From: Mariniblastus fucicola
GTDB taxonomy: Bacteria > Planctomycetota > Planctomycetia > Pirellulales > Pirellulaceae
Length of the DNA stretch: 64,000 nucleotides
Assembly: GCF_008087665.1 (NCBI RefSeq)
Contig: NZ_CP042912.1
Location: 5,146,001 to 5,210,000, forward strand
Reading direction: 5' to 3'
A program made the position numbers and the translations under genes. This document shows positions 26,502 to 34,874 of the stretch, one piece after another (position 1 is the stretch's first letter; each line of letters begins with the position of its first letter). A model generated the notes under the pieces. It made no database searches, was not told the DNA's origin, and worked only from the letters and a program-made list of their open reading frames with translations.

Positions 26502-27083
26502 CCCAGTTACTCGATTGGAATTCGATACGAGATGCCGGTCGGAAATCGTCTGTCCAAAGCACGGGTGTGCCGACGTCAGCACGAGCTCGCTCAGCTCAAA
26601 GATGAGTATTCTCGTGCCCTCGAAGCAATTCAAACGGAAGTTGACATCGCGGTCCGCGAGCTGAGAACGTCTTACATGGAAATCGATGCGAAAAGCCTTG
26701 CCCTGGCGGCGGCGGCTGAAGTCAACACGATTCAGCAACGTTGGATGCGATCGATGGACGGAGGCGGGTCTGCGTCATTGAATCTCGAATCACTGCTCCG
26801 CGCGATGGAACGGGTGACCGAAGCAGAGCGGGAGTATACGACGTCGATCCTTACCTACAACCTTGCGTCGGTAAATCTGAAGCGAGCTAACGGCACGTTA
26901 CTGCAGTCCGAAAACGTGTCGGTGAATCGTAGCTGCGAGAACGGGTGCCAATTGATGCAATTGAACAAAGGCGACTCTTATGGAGTTGCACCAACGTTGC
27001 CATTGGAGACGATTGATTCGGAGTTTGCGATCCCGGCTAACGTCGAAGCAGTTGCACCGGCTGCCCCATCGACGGATCATTAA
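26502..27083 (+). pseudogene. TolC-family outer-membrane efflux protein remnant
   Basis: The frame corresponds only to the C-terminal half of a TolC-type outer-membrane factor: YSIGIRYEMPVGNR marks the second beta hairpin, a long helix follows (about residues 15-80 from ATG 26532, with AVRELRTSYMEI), and then the helical NLESLLRAMERVTEAEREYT and YNLASVNLKRANGTLL signatures. Family-like residues extend upstream of the only ATG (26532) to an in-frame TAG at 26499, and no signal peptide or first half is present. A full protein would be about 450-550 residues, against 183 here. It is therefore a truncated remnant, unless the fragment is expressed for some new use. Confidence 0.75.
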
Positions 27084-27131
27084 AAGCCGCTTCGCCGATC
27101 ACGTTTGGAGTTCGCGCGAAGTTCTGTGAGT

Positions 27132-28016
27132 CTACAGCTCAGCTTGCAAGGACCGTTTTCGGACGAAGCGCAATCCGCCTCGTCGCAGCAGAAACAGATG
27201 AACGATTGTGGCAGCGATCGACAATCCTACCAACAAGCCCCACTCAAACTTCGACAGGTGAGAAAAGTAGAAGTAGCCTGCCATCGAGGCAACGACCTGG
27301 CACATAATCATCACCGGCAATCGAAAGCCGACCTTTTGCCCAAGCATCGCCCAAATGGACGCCAAAGTGTTGACGGAGATCGTCGCGACAAGAACACCGA
27401 GCGTCAAAATCTGGTTCCCGTTCCCGGACGAGAAATTTAGCATTGGCCAAACAAGTCGAATCACCGAACAGAAAACAGCCACTCCGGCAGTCAACAGCAT
27501 CAATTGAAGAATGCTGAACTGCATGCCTTCTTCAAACTCAACGTCGCTTGCTTGGACGGTGACGAAGTTCCCGCGGAGCAACTTGACAGTCTCCAACGTC
27601 AAACCAACAACCAATCCGATGGCCAGCGGAATCAGGATCACTTGCAGTTCCGCGCCACCGGTGTTGGCCGCCAGAGCGACGCCCGTCAATATTAGAACAA
27701 AGAATGCCGGGACATATGGAATCCAGCCTTTCAAGACAGAGGCCCAGATCGCAACGATTCCCGCGAACGCGAGATTGACACCGACGAAACCAATCACGGC
27801 CAGCTCTTTGGAAGGCGAATTTGGGATAAAGCAGATCAGAAGCAAGTCGATCGCCATCAACGCCGCAGTGAAACACCACGCCAACTTGAACGAGTAAGTT
27901 CTCGATTCGCTCGTCTCTGACATAAGTTGCTGACCAGTCAAAATCTCAAAAACGGCTTTGACGTCGCCACGTCGATTGCTTGCCAAGCCTGCATCGATTG
28001 TATCAACCTCATCCAT
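27132..28016 (-). CDS. Polytopic membrane protein of unknown function
   Basis: Predicted inner-membrane protein of 294 residues from ATG 28016 (MDEVDTIDAG), or 263 from ATG 27923 (MSETSESRTY). The upstream part of the longer frame to 28274 is basic, Arg/Pro-rich and overlaps the divergent TorD-like gene, so it is rejected. Seven or eight hydrophobic helices are visible, including one beginning GMQFSILQLMLLTAGVAV, a version of the QFxLRxLL segment common in planctomycete membrane proteins. No enzymatic motif was found. It is divergent from the TorD-like gene; the intervening 220 bases should hold both promoters. Confidence 0.65.
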   Translation of the reverse strand: MDEVDTIDAGLASNRRGDVKAVFEILTGQQLMSETSESRTYSFKLAWCFTAALMAIDLLLICFIPNSPSKELAVIGFVGVNLAFAGIVAIWASVLKGWIPYVPAFFVLILTGVALAANTGGAELQVILIPLAIGLVVGLTLETVKLLRGNFVTVQASDVEFEEGMQFSILQLMLLTAGVAVFCSVIRLVWPMLNFSSGNGNQILTLGVLVATISVNTLASIWAMLGQKVGFRLPVMIMCQVVASMAGYFYFSHLSKFEWGLLVGLSIAATIVHLFLLRRGGLRFVRKRSLQAEL

Positions 28017-28236
28017 TGCCTGGTTGTTTGCGTTCCTAAAACAAGGTTTCGTGAACTTCACGGTGATCCACGGACTCGGCAGGCTTCGCGGCGGGTCAAG
28101 GGTTCGCGGCTTCCGACGACCGCTTGCCGCGACGGCACGCAATCGACGCCTCAATCGTTGCTGTTTGTGTCTCAACGTCTTCCATGTACGCTTCGGCGAC
28201 TTTGCCTCTGCAAGACCCGTCAACAACTGACCTGCC

Positions 28237-28809
28237 ATGCCCGACCCGACCGCACTCCAAACCGAAGCCGACATCTACGGCTTTCTAGCCCGCCTCTGGA
28301 TCGCAGCACCCGACGAAGCCGCGCTAGGCCAACTTCAAACCGGCAAACTTCACGAAGCCTGGACACAACTCGGTGGGCCTGTCCCGAAGTTCGACTCTGA
28401 GAGTCAAACGCTCGATAAACTCACGGGCGAATACCGCGAGAGCTTACTCACGCTCGAAGATCAGCCGCCTCCGCACCAGTCTGCCACCAATGACAATGGG
28501 CTCGAAGACGATTGCTTTGAATCGCTCAACCAGTTCGTCGACATCATCGGCCAGCCAAATGGTTCGCTCTTTGAGCAGCAGAAGGACAGGGATCACGCCG
28601 GCGTGCTGCTAGCGTTGATGCAACGTGTCTGTGCTTACGGAGCCCAATGCGATGCTGATGATGCGGAGGCAGTTGCGGAATTGCGAAGCCAGTTTTTTGA
28701 TGCTCATCTGGTTTGGTTGATCGACTACTGTGAAGTCGCGATGACCAGAACGGAAAGCAGTTTCTATAACGGCCTGTTCAAAGTCACGGCCAATTTCCTG
28801 AGCCGCTAA
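28237..28809 (+). CDS. TorD/DmsD-family molecular chaperone
   Basis: A helical cytoplasmic protein of 190 residues that resembles TorD-type chaperones, which bind the Tat signal peptides of molybdoenzymes during cofactor insertion. The N-terminal ADIYGFLARLWIAAPDE helix, the GEYRESLLTLEDQPPPHQS region (the equivalent of the conserved YxxLF-PPYES segment), the DHAGVLLALMQRVC helix, and the C-terminal LVWLIDYCEVAM fit the fold. No molybdoenzyme gene is in the window, so its client is elsewhere. It precedes the flagellar export genes on the same strand, but a 240-base gap makes co-transcription uncertain. Confidence 0.7.
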   Translation: MPDPTALQTEADIYGFLARLWIAAPDEAALGQLQTGKLHEAWTQLGGPVPKFDSESQTLDKLTGEYRESLLTLEDQPPPHQSATNDNGLEDDCFESLNQFVDIIGQPNGSLFEQQKDRDHAGVLLALMQRVCAYGAQCDADDAEAVAELRSQFFDAHLVWLIDYCEVAMTRTESSFYNGLFKVTANFLSR

Positions 28810-29051
28810 GCCGTTGTCAAAACAAGTCCGGCACAACTTTCTGGTTGCGAAAAAGCGATCTGTGAAACAGTCGTTCCGCCCAAAGACGTCCGTTGCTATC
28901 ACGTCGGTGAACTGAACGAAGTGATCTTGCCCAGATTCCGCGGATTGGCGAAAACAGCAAGTGGTTCCATGGAAGGGACAGAATGCGATCCCCAAAACTG
29001 GATCGCCAAATACCGAATCTCATCTCTCAATCGTCAAGGAAGGCGTTGCAG

Positions 29052-30173
29052 ATGAAGCGAAAACCACAATTCTTTTCACCCACAGCGCTTTCGTTGTGCG
29101 TTTTCGTTTTCGGCGTCACATTGGCGAACTGCAATGCGCAGAATCTGCAAACCAGTTCCGCAAATCAAACGCAGTTCTACGGTCAGTGGAGTCCGCCGGC
29201 GGAAACTCAACAGGAAGTGACTCCAGACCCAACCAAAGACAGATTCCGGGAGCTGTTTCCTCCAACGAAACTGCAACCCATCGCAGATCGCTCAGCCAGC
29301 CGCTATCCGCTGCCGCAGAAACCGGCGCCGATGGTCGAAAGCTTGCCAAAGGCTCGTCCTCTGCAACCAATTAGCCAGAACAATTTTCTGCAAGGATCGT
29401 TCTCACAGGAACCCAGCCCTGGCGGAGACTTTGCACGCGTGAACCATCACGAGGCTTCTACGGCAGAAGCCGTTATGCCACTGCCAAAAACCAACTCGAA
29501 CGCTGACTGGCCGCCCATTTCTGAATCGCTCGACGCCAATCAAATGGTCGACGGCATCAAACAGGAATCGGAAACAGCTCTCTCGGGGATCGTCGGATCG
29601 ATGCAAACCAGTGGCAAGGATTTCTGGAGCCAGTTCCAGGCAAACGGTGGCTGGGGAGAGAAAATCGCAAGCGTATTCAGCGGCGGCGATGATCGTTTCC
29701 GTAAAGTCTTCGGCTCGTTGGCAGTCGTCATTGGCGGCTACCTCGCGTTTGTCTGGCTCATGCGAAAATTCAATCTGTCGAACAATCGTGGGATCCCGTC
29801 GGAAGTCATCGAAGTCATCGGCAATGCTCCCTTTGGACCACGAAAGAATCTACAACTGGTCCGCCTGGGCAGCAAACTTCTGTTGCTGATGAGCGGCCCG
29901 GAAGGCACTCACCCGGTTGGCGAAATTACTGACGCCGCGGAAGTCGACTATTTAATTTCGCTGTGCAACGGCAAAGGAACCAAGGCGACTCGATCGGTGA
30001 TGTCGGCCGTCAAAAAGATTGGGCGTGGAGTTGCGGAATCGAGTGCTCCCGGACGGACGCTGCACCCGACCAGCCCCGGACCTTCTGAGAAGACTTTCTC
30101 TGCGTCGCAATTGGTGCAGGCTCTTGAGTCGATTCAGGGTTCCAGTCGTTCGAACACCGTTTTCGAAGCGTAG
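29052..30173 (+). CDS. fliO: Flagellar biosynthesis protein FliO-like
   Basis: Assembly factor for the flagellar type III export gate, in the inner membrane. ATG 29052 follows a good ribosome site (AAGGAAGG, 29036-29043). The 373-residue product has a signal-like N-terminus (residues 1-30), a long Ser/Pro/Gln-rich periplasmic region to about residue 210, one transmembrane helix (VVIGGYLAFVWLMRKF) and the cytoplasmic FliO domain with IEVIGNAPFGPRKNLQLVRL and KLLLLMSG. Typical FliO is only about 100-150 residues, so the periplasmic extension is unusual. It is followed 5 bases later by fliP. Confidence 0.85.
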   Translation: MKRKPQFFSPTALSLCVFVFGVTLANCNAQNLQTSSANQTQFYGQWSPPAETQQEVTPDPTKDRFRELFPPTKLQPIADRSASRYPLPQKPAPMVESLPKARPLQPISQNNFLQGSFSQEPSPGGDFARVNHHEASTAEAVMPLPKTNSNADWPPISESLDANQMVDGIKQESETALSGIVGSMQTSGKDFWSQFQANGGWGEKIASVFSGGDDRFRKVFGSLAVVIGGYLAFVWLMRKFNLSNNRGIPSEVIEVIGNAPFGPRKNLQLVRLGSKLLLLMSGPEGTHPVGEITDAAEVDYLISLCNGKGTKATRSVMSAVKKIGRGVAESSAPGRTLHPTSPGPSEKTFSASQLVQALESIQGSSRSNTVFEA

Positions 30174-30178
30174 AAAGC

Positions 30179-31144
30179 ATGACTCGTTTCTCTCAACTAA
30201 TTCCAACCGTTGCGCTGCTGGCCATCCTGTTGCTACCAGCCAGCGCTGTAGATGCGTATCAATCGCCGCTGGCTCCGATGCCGATTGGCACCAACGATGC
30301 CGTTTCGATTGAAAGTCCGACAGGCACGTTGGTGTCACCACAAAGTGCGCCTTTGCAGAACCTGCCTTCGCAAAGTGCGCCATCACGCGAATCCGAAACT
30401 GCAGCCCCGCCGGAAAATGTATCGGCGAGCATCGATCAACTGCTATCGGACCAGACGGAATCTCTGACGGCGCCCGAGTCGCTGCCTTCGTCGATCAAAC
30501 TGGCTGTAATTCTTGGCGTCCTGTCACTGGCGCCGGCGATCATTTTGATGTCCACGTGCTACGTCCGAATCATTGTCGTGCTGACCTTGCTGCGACAGGC
30601 CTTTGGAGTGCAGCAACTGCCGCCGACGCAGGTGCTGACGGCGCTTTCGATGTTCGTGACGCTGCTGGTGATGACTCCGGTTTGGCAGGAAGTCAAAACG
30701 GAGGCCTTTGACCCGTACACGCGTGCGGAGAATCCGATTTCGTGGGAAGAGGCCTGGAGCAACGGCGTGTCACCAATGAAGCGGTTCATGTTGCGGCAAA
30801 TTCAAATCGCAAACAACGAAGATTCCATTGCTGTTTTCTATCAGAACTTGCCACAAGAATCGGCTTCTGATTCTGCCGAGCTTCCGACGGAATTGGAAGA
30901 CGTCCCGATCAAGATCGTATTGCCGGCGTTCCTGATCAGTGAACTGAAGGTCGCTTTCTTACTGGGGTTTCAAATCTATCTACCATTTCTGATTCTCGAT
31001 CTGGTCGTTTCGTCGGTCACGGTGTCGATGGGCATGGTGATGCTGCCGCCGACGATGGTGAGCTTTCCGTTGAAGCTGATTTTGTTCGTGATGGTCGATG
31101 GATGGAATCTGGTGATGGGGATGTTGCTGCAAAGCTTTGGTTGA
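30179..31144 (+). CDS. fliP: Flagellar export gate protein FliP
   Basis: Core export-gate protein forming a ring of five with FliQ and FliR. The 321-residue product starts with a signal peptide (LLPASAVDA), then a Ser/Pro-rich stretch to about residue 90, then the FliP domain: ILMSTCYVRIIVVLTLLRQA, ALSMFVTLLVMTPVW, and the C-terminal MGMVMLPPTMVSFPLKL with DGWNLVMGMLLQSFG. These are diagnostic. The periplasmic insertion (about residues 170-240) is family-typical. The gene is in the order fliO-fliP-fliQ-fliR-flhB. Confidence 0.97.
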   Translation: MTRFSQLIPTVALLAILLLPASAVDAYQSPLAPMPIGTNDAVSIESPTGTLVSPQSAPLQNLPSQSAPSRESETAAPPENVSASIDQLLSDQTESLTAPESLPSSIKLAVILGVLSLAPAIILMSTCYVRIIVVLTLLRQAFGVQQLPPTQVLTALSMFVTLLVMTPVWQEVKTEAFDPYTRAENPISWEEAWSNGVSPMKRFMLRQIQIANNEDSIAVFYQNLPQESASDSAELPTELEDVPIKIVLPAFLISELKVAFLLGFQIYLPFLILDLVVSSVTVSMGMVMLPPTMVSFPLKLILFVMVDGWNLVMGMLLQSFG

Positions 31145-31247
31145 CGTAAGGCGATTGCAATAACTGGTACTGAGCCACGCGACTTTCAAACTCAGTTCAC
31201 TCAAAAACGTAACACTGTCCGACTTAAACACAGCCAAACCAAAAACC

Positions 31248-31790
31248 ATGGAACCTGAATCAGCAATCGAAGCCAGCCGCGAAGCGATCAAAGTCTGTTT
31301 CATGGTCGGCGGACCCATCTTGGCCGTTTGTCTAATCGTCGGTCTGTTGATGGGACTGGCACAAGCCATGTCTCACATCCAGGACCAGGCTCTGGCAACC
31401 GTCCCGAAAATCCTCGCCATCATGGCGGTCATTGGCTTGGCTCTGCCGTGGTTCGCGGATCGCATGATGGATTTCTCCAAAGAACAATTTAGCCGACCGT
31501 TCATGGCAAAAACTGCTTCTGCGTCCAGGACGGAACCCGTCGCCGAGCACCAAGTTGAATCATTGCTTGCGCCTGAATCGACATTTGACGAAAGCTACTA
31601 TCCGCGTCTTGATGCGCCACCGCTTGAGTCATCGCGGCCATCGCCATCGCGTCCGGTGGCGACGCAGGCTTCGTTTCAAAAACAGAAAATCAATCCGGTT
31701 CCCGGCGTCGAGAAAAAAGAGTCGCCGAACCCGTTCTCGCTTCCCAGCTACCGGTTTAGTCGCCGACCGAGCGAAAACATCGAAGGGTAG
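31248..31790 (+). CDS. fliQ: Flagellar export gate protein FliQ with C-terminal extension
   Basis: Residues 1-85 form the two-helix FliQ hairpin: AIEASREAIKVCFMVGGPIL, then GLLMGLAQAMSHIQDQALAT, VPKILAIMAVIGLALPWF and MMDFSKEQF. The usual length is 86-90 residues, but this protein is 180. The extra 95 residues are Ser/Pro/Glu-rich and disordered-looking (LESSRPSPSRPVATQ). The tail does not shift the frame relative to its neighbours and ends 9 bases before fliR, so it appears to be genuinely encoded. Its role is unknown. The gene is in the export operon. Confidence 0.93.
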   Translation: MEPESAIEASREAIKVCFMVGGPILAVCLIVGLLMGLAQAMSHIQDQALATVPKILAIMAVIGLALPWFADRMMDFSKEQFSRPFMAKTASASRTEPVAEHQVESLLAPESTFDESYYPRLDAPPLESSRPSPSRPVATQASFQKQKINPVPGVEKKESPNPFSLPSYRFSRRPSENIEG

Positions 31791-31799
31791 GGCAGGGCG

Positions 31800-32567
31800 G
31801 TGGTTTCAGCGTTCCTATTGGTCTTCTTTCGCATCGCGGCGATGGTTTTCACCGCTCCGATTTTGGGCAGCAAAGCCGTTTCGGCAAAGCATCGAGTTCT
31901 CGTTTCACTTGTCCTGGCCGGAGTCAGTTTTTCGGCAATGCCACAGGCGGCCACAAATGCCATTCCTCTGGATGCGAACTTCATAGCGCCGCTGGCCAGC
32001 GAGATTTCGATCGGCGTCAGCCTCGGGCTGGGGACGATGATCATTTTTTCCGCGGCACAAATGGCAGGCAACATCCTCGGGCAACTCGCTGGCTTGCAAT
32101 TCTTCGACCAGCTTGACCCAACCACCGGCGGTACCAGCTCACCTGTCGGCCAATTGTTTGGACTAACTTCTTTGGCAACGTTTGCTTTGATGAACGGGCC
32201 GGATCTGGTTGTGGGGTCGGTCCTGCACACGTTTCACCAGCTCCCCCCAGGCACAGCAATCGCCAGCGTCGGCTTGCTGGAACTGATCCCACAGATCCTG
32301 CAACAGAGTTTCATTCTCTCGATCAGCGGCGTCGGCCCCGGTATCGCAGCGATGCTGGTAACGAGCATTACTTTCGGTTTTGTATGCCGCACGTTCCCGC
32401 AAATGAATTTGACATCGCTGGCTCTCGGTTCCAACGTATCCATCATGTTCCTGGCAATCTTTCTGACGCTCGGAGGTTGTATTTGGCTGTTTGTAGATGA
32501 CCTGGGACCGACGTTGGAACAGATCCAATCGGTATTCGTCAGTTCCGCGACAGGATTCAGCCAATGA
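31800..32567 (+). CDS. fliR: Flagellar export gate protein FliR
   Basis: A 255-residue membrane protein completing the FliP/Q/R gate. Conserved parts are LVFFRIAAMVFTAPILGSK at the start, ISIGVSLGLGTMIIFSAAQ, NILGQLAGLQFFDQLDP, LTSLATFALMNGP and the last helix LTLGGCIWLFVDDL. Initiation is at GTG 31800 (no in-frame ATG before the fliQ stop), and its N-terminus is a few residues shorter than in enterobacterial FliR. The stop overlaps the flhB start as ATGA, so translation is coupled. Confidence 0.95.
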   Translation: MVSAFLLVFFRIAAMVFTAPILGSKAVSAKHRVLVSLVLAGVSFSAMPQAATNAIPLDANFIAPLASEISIGVSLGLGTMIIFSAAQMAGNILGQLAGLQFFDQLDPTTGGTSSPVGQLFGLTSLATFALMNGPDLVVGSVLHTFHQLPPGTAIASVGLLELIPQILQQSFILSISGVGPGIAAMLVTSITFGFVCRTFPQMNLTSLALGSNVSIMFLAIFLTLGGCIWLFVDDLGPTLEQIQSVFVSSATGFSQ

Positions 32568-33322
32568 ATTCTTCCAATGAGGAACGTCAGCATCCGGCCA
32601 CCGCAGCGCGGCTTAAGCGAGCGCGTGAAGAAGGCGACGTTGCTCACAGTGACGAACTGGCAACCGCGATTCAAATGGTCGCCGGAGTTGCGACGCTTTG
32701 GTTTTGCGCCGCCACCATTGGAAACGGTTTGAGGAAGACGACGATTGGGCTGTGGAGCTCCAGTTCGATCAGTGCTTCGCCGGACGCAATCGTGCAAACG
32801 TCTCAGTCGCTTTTGTGGACGACGATGCGACTGGTCTTGCCGTTTCTGATCTCAATGTTCGTCATCGGAACGCTGGCTCATGTGATGCAGACCAGATTTC
32901 TGATCAAACGACCCAAGATCTCACTTTCATCGATCAGCCCGACGCGCTGGTTTGGAAGTATTTTTTCCGCGAAGGGGTTCGGCCAGCTGATCATCGCGTC
33001 GCCGAAGGTTCTGGTCGCGTTAGGGGTCGGTGCGGCGTCTGTTTGGAGTCACCGCGAATCGATCTTCATGCTGGGCGGCATGCCCACCAACCTGCTTGCA
33101 TCCGCTCTACTGCAGATCACAGCCACCGTCGGAATCAGCGTCGCCGTTTCGCTACTGGCATGTTCTATCGTGGACTATGGAATGCAATGGTACGGATTTC
33201 AACAGCGGACCCGGATGACGGACCAGGAAATGCGAGAAGAAATCCGCGGCCAAACCGGTGACCCGCAGATCGCCAAAGTTCGCCACCAGCGAATGCGTGA
33301 AATCACTGGAGAGCATTCGTAG
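32564..33322 (+). CDS. flhB: Flagellar export protein FlhB, lacking the autocleavage domain
   Basis: Export-gate protein that normally switches substrate specificity. The 252-residue product has a typical N-terminus (ATAARLKRAREEGDVAHSDE), the four transmembrane helices of FlhB-TM, and the linker DQEMREEIRGQTGDPQIAKV. It then ends with RHQRMREITGEHS. Canonical FlhB is about 350-380 residues and continues into a cytoplasmic domain with the NPTH self-cleavage site; none of this is present, and the 22 bases between its stop and the convergent gene leave no room for it. It is a natural truncation or a secondary loss. Whether export still works is unknown. Confidence 0.9.
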   Translation: MNSSNEERQHPATAARLKRAREEGDVAHSDELATAIQMVAGVATLWFCAATIGNGLRKTTIGLWSSSSISASPDAIVQTSQSLLWTTMRLVLPFLISMFVIGTLAHVMQTRFLIKRPKISLSSISPTRWFGSIFSAKGFGQLIIASPKVLVALGVGAASVWSHRESIFMLGGMPTNLLASALLQITATVGISVAVSLLACSIVDYGMQWYGFQQRTRMTDQEMREEIRGQTGDPQIAKVRHQRMREITGEHS

Positions 33323-33344
33323 GTCCGAGCCGTGCTGATCAAGG

Positions 33345-34775
33345 CTACTGCTTTGCGATTGAGTAGATCGCAGATTCTGTTCGCAAGATCAGTCGATCAC
33401 CGGCGACAGCAGGACTCGCCATGCAAAACTCACCCAGGGAATTGGTGTGCAGCAATTCGTACTCGCTGCCGGTCTTGAGCACATACGTATCTCCCTGTTC
33501 GCTCAAGCAGAAAAGCTTGTCGCCCATCACCCACGGCGAACTTGTGAAGTCCGCGCCGCTGGATTTGATTCGCTTCTTGTACGATTGCTCGCCGGTGCTC
33601 GTGTCGTAACGCTGCAGAATTCCGTTGTCTTGTAAAACATAGAGTCCGCCGTCGTGAGCGACTGGGGTCGGAATGTAGGTTCCCGCACGCGGCCGCGACC
33701 ACTCAACAAACTCACTCTTGAGCGTTCCCTTCTCAAGCGTAATATCACCCTGTGCTCCGGGGCGAATTGCATAGACTGGCTGCATCTTTCCTCCGTTGAG
33801 CAACAGAAAATCGCCGAATGCGAACGAACTTGCAGACGGAGCCGGCGTCATGCCCTTCATCCTCCATAGCTCGTTGCCACTTTCGTCATAGCTCACCGCC
33901 AAGCTTGGTCCTACGGTCACGATTTCAGTTCGCTCTGGCGTTTTCCAAACGTACGGCGTCGCCCAACCTGACTTGGGCATTCCAGCCGGCGGACCTGAAG
34001 CCGAAGCGGCAGGCTTGCTGGCAGGTCCGCTTCGCTGAGTCTTCCAGATTTGCGACCCATCTGTTTTGTTGTAGGCGGCGATTGAAGAGGCTTCCTCGTT
34101 ATCGTCCAGAATGATGATCTTTTCGTCAAGCAACACCGGCGAGGTTCCTGTGCCGAACTCCATGTAGATCGGATGGTTCTCCAAGGAAGTATTCCAAACC
34201 TGTTTCCCATCGAGCGTATAAGCGTAGAGCCCGACATGCGTCGCATAGACGAACACATGATTGCCATCGCTGAGCGGAGTCTCGGAAGCAAAGCTGTTCT
34301 TGCGATGCATTCCTCCGGGCGGCTTTCCAGTGTGGTACTCATGCCGCCAAAGCTCTTTGCCGGAATTCAAATCGAGGCACACTAGAAAGCAGTGCAGGTT
34401 CACGCTGTCTGGCAATTCGAAGTCGCGTTCCATCACGCGTTTCTCGACTTCTTCCTGCGAAAGCCCCTCCTTCATCAGCTCTGCGACATAGGCATTACTG
34501 TAGTTCGTACCGGCTTGCGGCGGCTTCGTTTCGTTTTCGTTGACTGCGGTCGTGACGAAAACCCGATCATCTACCACGATTGGCGACGACCAGCCTCGGC
34601 CTTCAATTTCAGTTTTCCACTGAATGTTTTCCGTCGCAGACCACTTCGTCGCAACGTTCTGGCTTTCACTCACCGGGTTCGCGGCGTTACCACGAAACTG
34701 CATCCAGGACTGACCCCAGACAGGTTGAGCGAGCACGACAATCAACAGGAAACAAAATCGCGAAACGACGTTCAT
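33345..34775 (-). CDS. Exported PQQ-like beta-propeller protein
   Basis: A 476-residue protein with a signal peptide (MNVVSRFCFLLIVVLAQ, then PVWGQ). The mature part is made of PQQ-binding-like/quinoprotein repeats: WMQFRGNAANPVS at the start, then AGTNYSN and repeated VCLDLNSGKELW-, YTLDGKQVWN- and YNKTDGSQIWK-type blades (residue positions about 125-240), and further blades to the end. The family is common in planctomycetes and its members are periplasmic or outer-membrane-associated; BamB is a relative. No cofactor residues can be assigned from sequence alone, so it may be only structural. It is convergent with flhB. Confidence 0.85.
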   Translation of the reverse strand: MNVVSRFCFLLIVVLAQPVWGQSWMQFRGNAANPVSESQNVATKWSATENIQWKTEIEGRGWSSPIVVDDRVFVTTAVNENETKPPQAGTNYSNAYVAELMKEGLSQEEVEKRVMERDFELPDSVNLHCFLVCLDLNSGKELWRHEYHTGKPPGGMHRKNSFASETPLSDGNHVFVYATHVGLYAYTLDGKQVWNTSLENHPIYMEFGTGTSPVLLDEKIIILDDNEEASSIAAYNKTDGSQIWKTQRSGPASKPAASASGPPAGMPKSGWATPYVWKTPERTEIVTVGPSLAVSYDESGNELWRMKGMTPAPSASSFAFGDFLLLNGGKMQPVYAIRPGAQGDITLEKGTLKSEFVEWSRPRAGTYIPTPVAHDGGLYVLQDNGILQRYDTSTGEQSYKKRIKSSGADFTSSPWVMGDKLFCLSEQGDTYVLKTGSEYELLHTNSLGEFCMASPAVAGDRLILRTESAIYSIAKQ

Positions 34776-34874
34776 TGCGAATCCTCAGGGCAAAAGGGGA
34801 TAATCGTTGCATACCTCGAAACGGTGGCCCAAGTTTCAACGAGGCAGAGAATAAATCGGCACATCGAACGGCGT

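Noticed and set aside
28810-29055. Open frame in phase with the TorD-like gene, after its stop, ending at the fliO start as ATGA
   Set aside because: It has no start codon near its beginning and no recognised motif, and the good fliO ribosome site makes coupling unnecessary. Coincidence is more likely.
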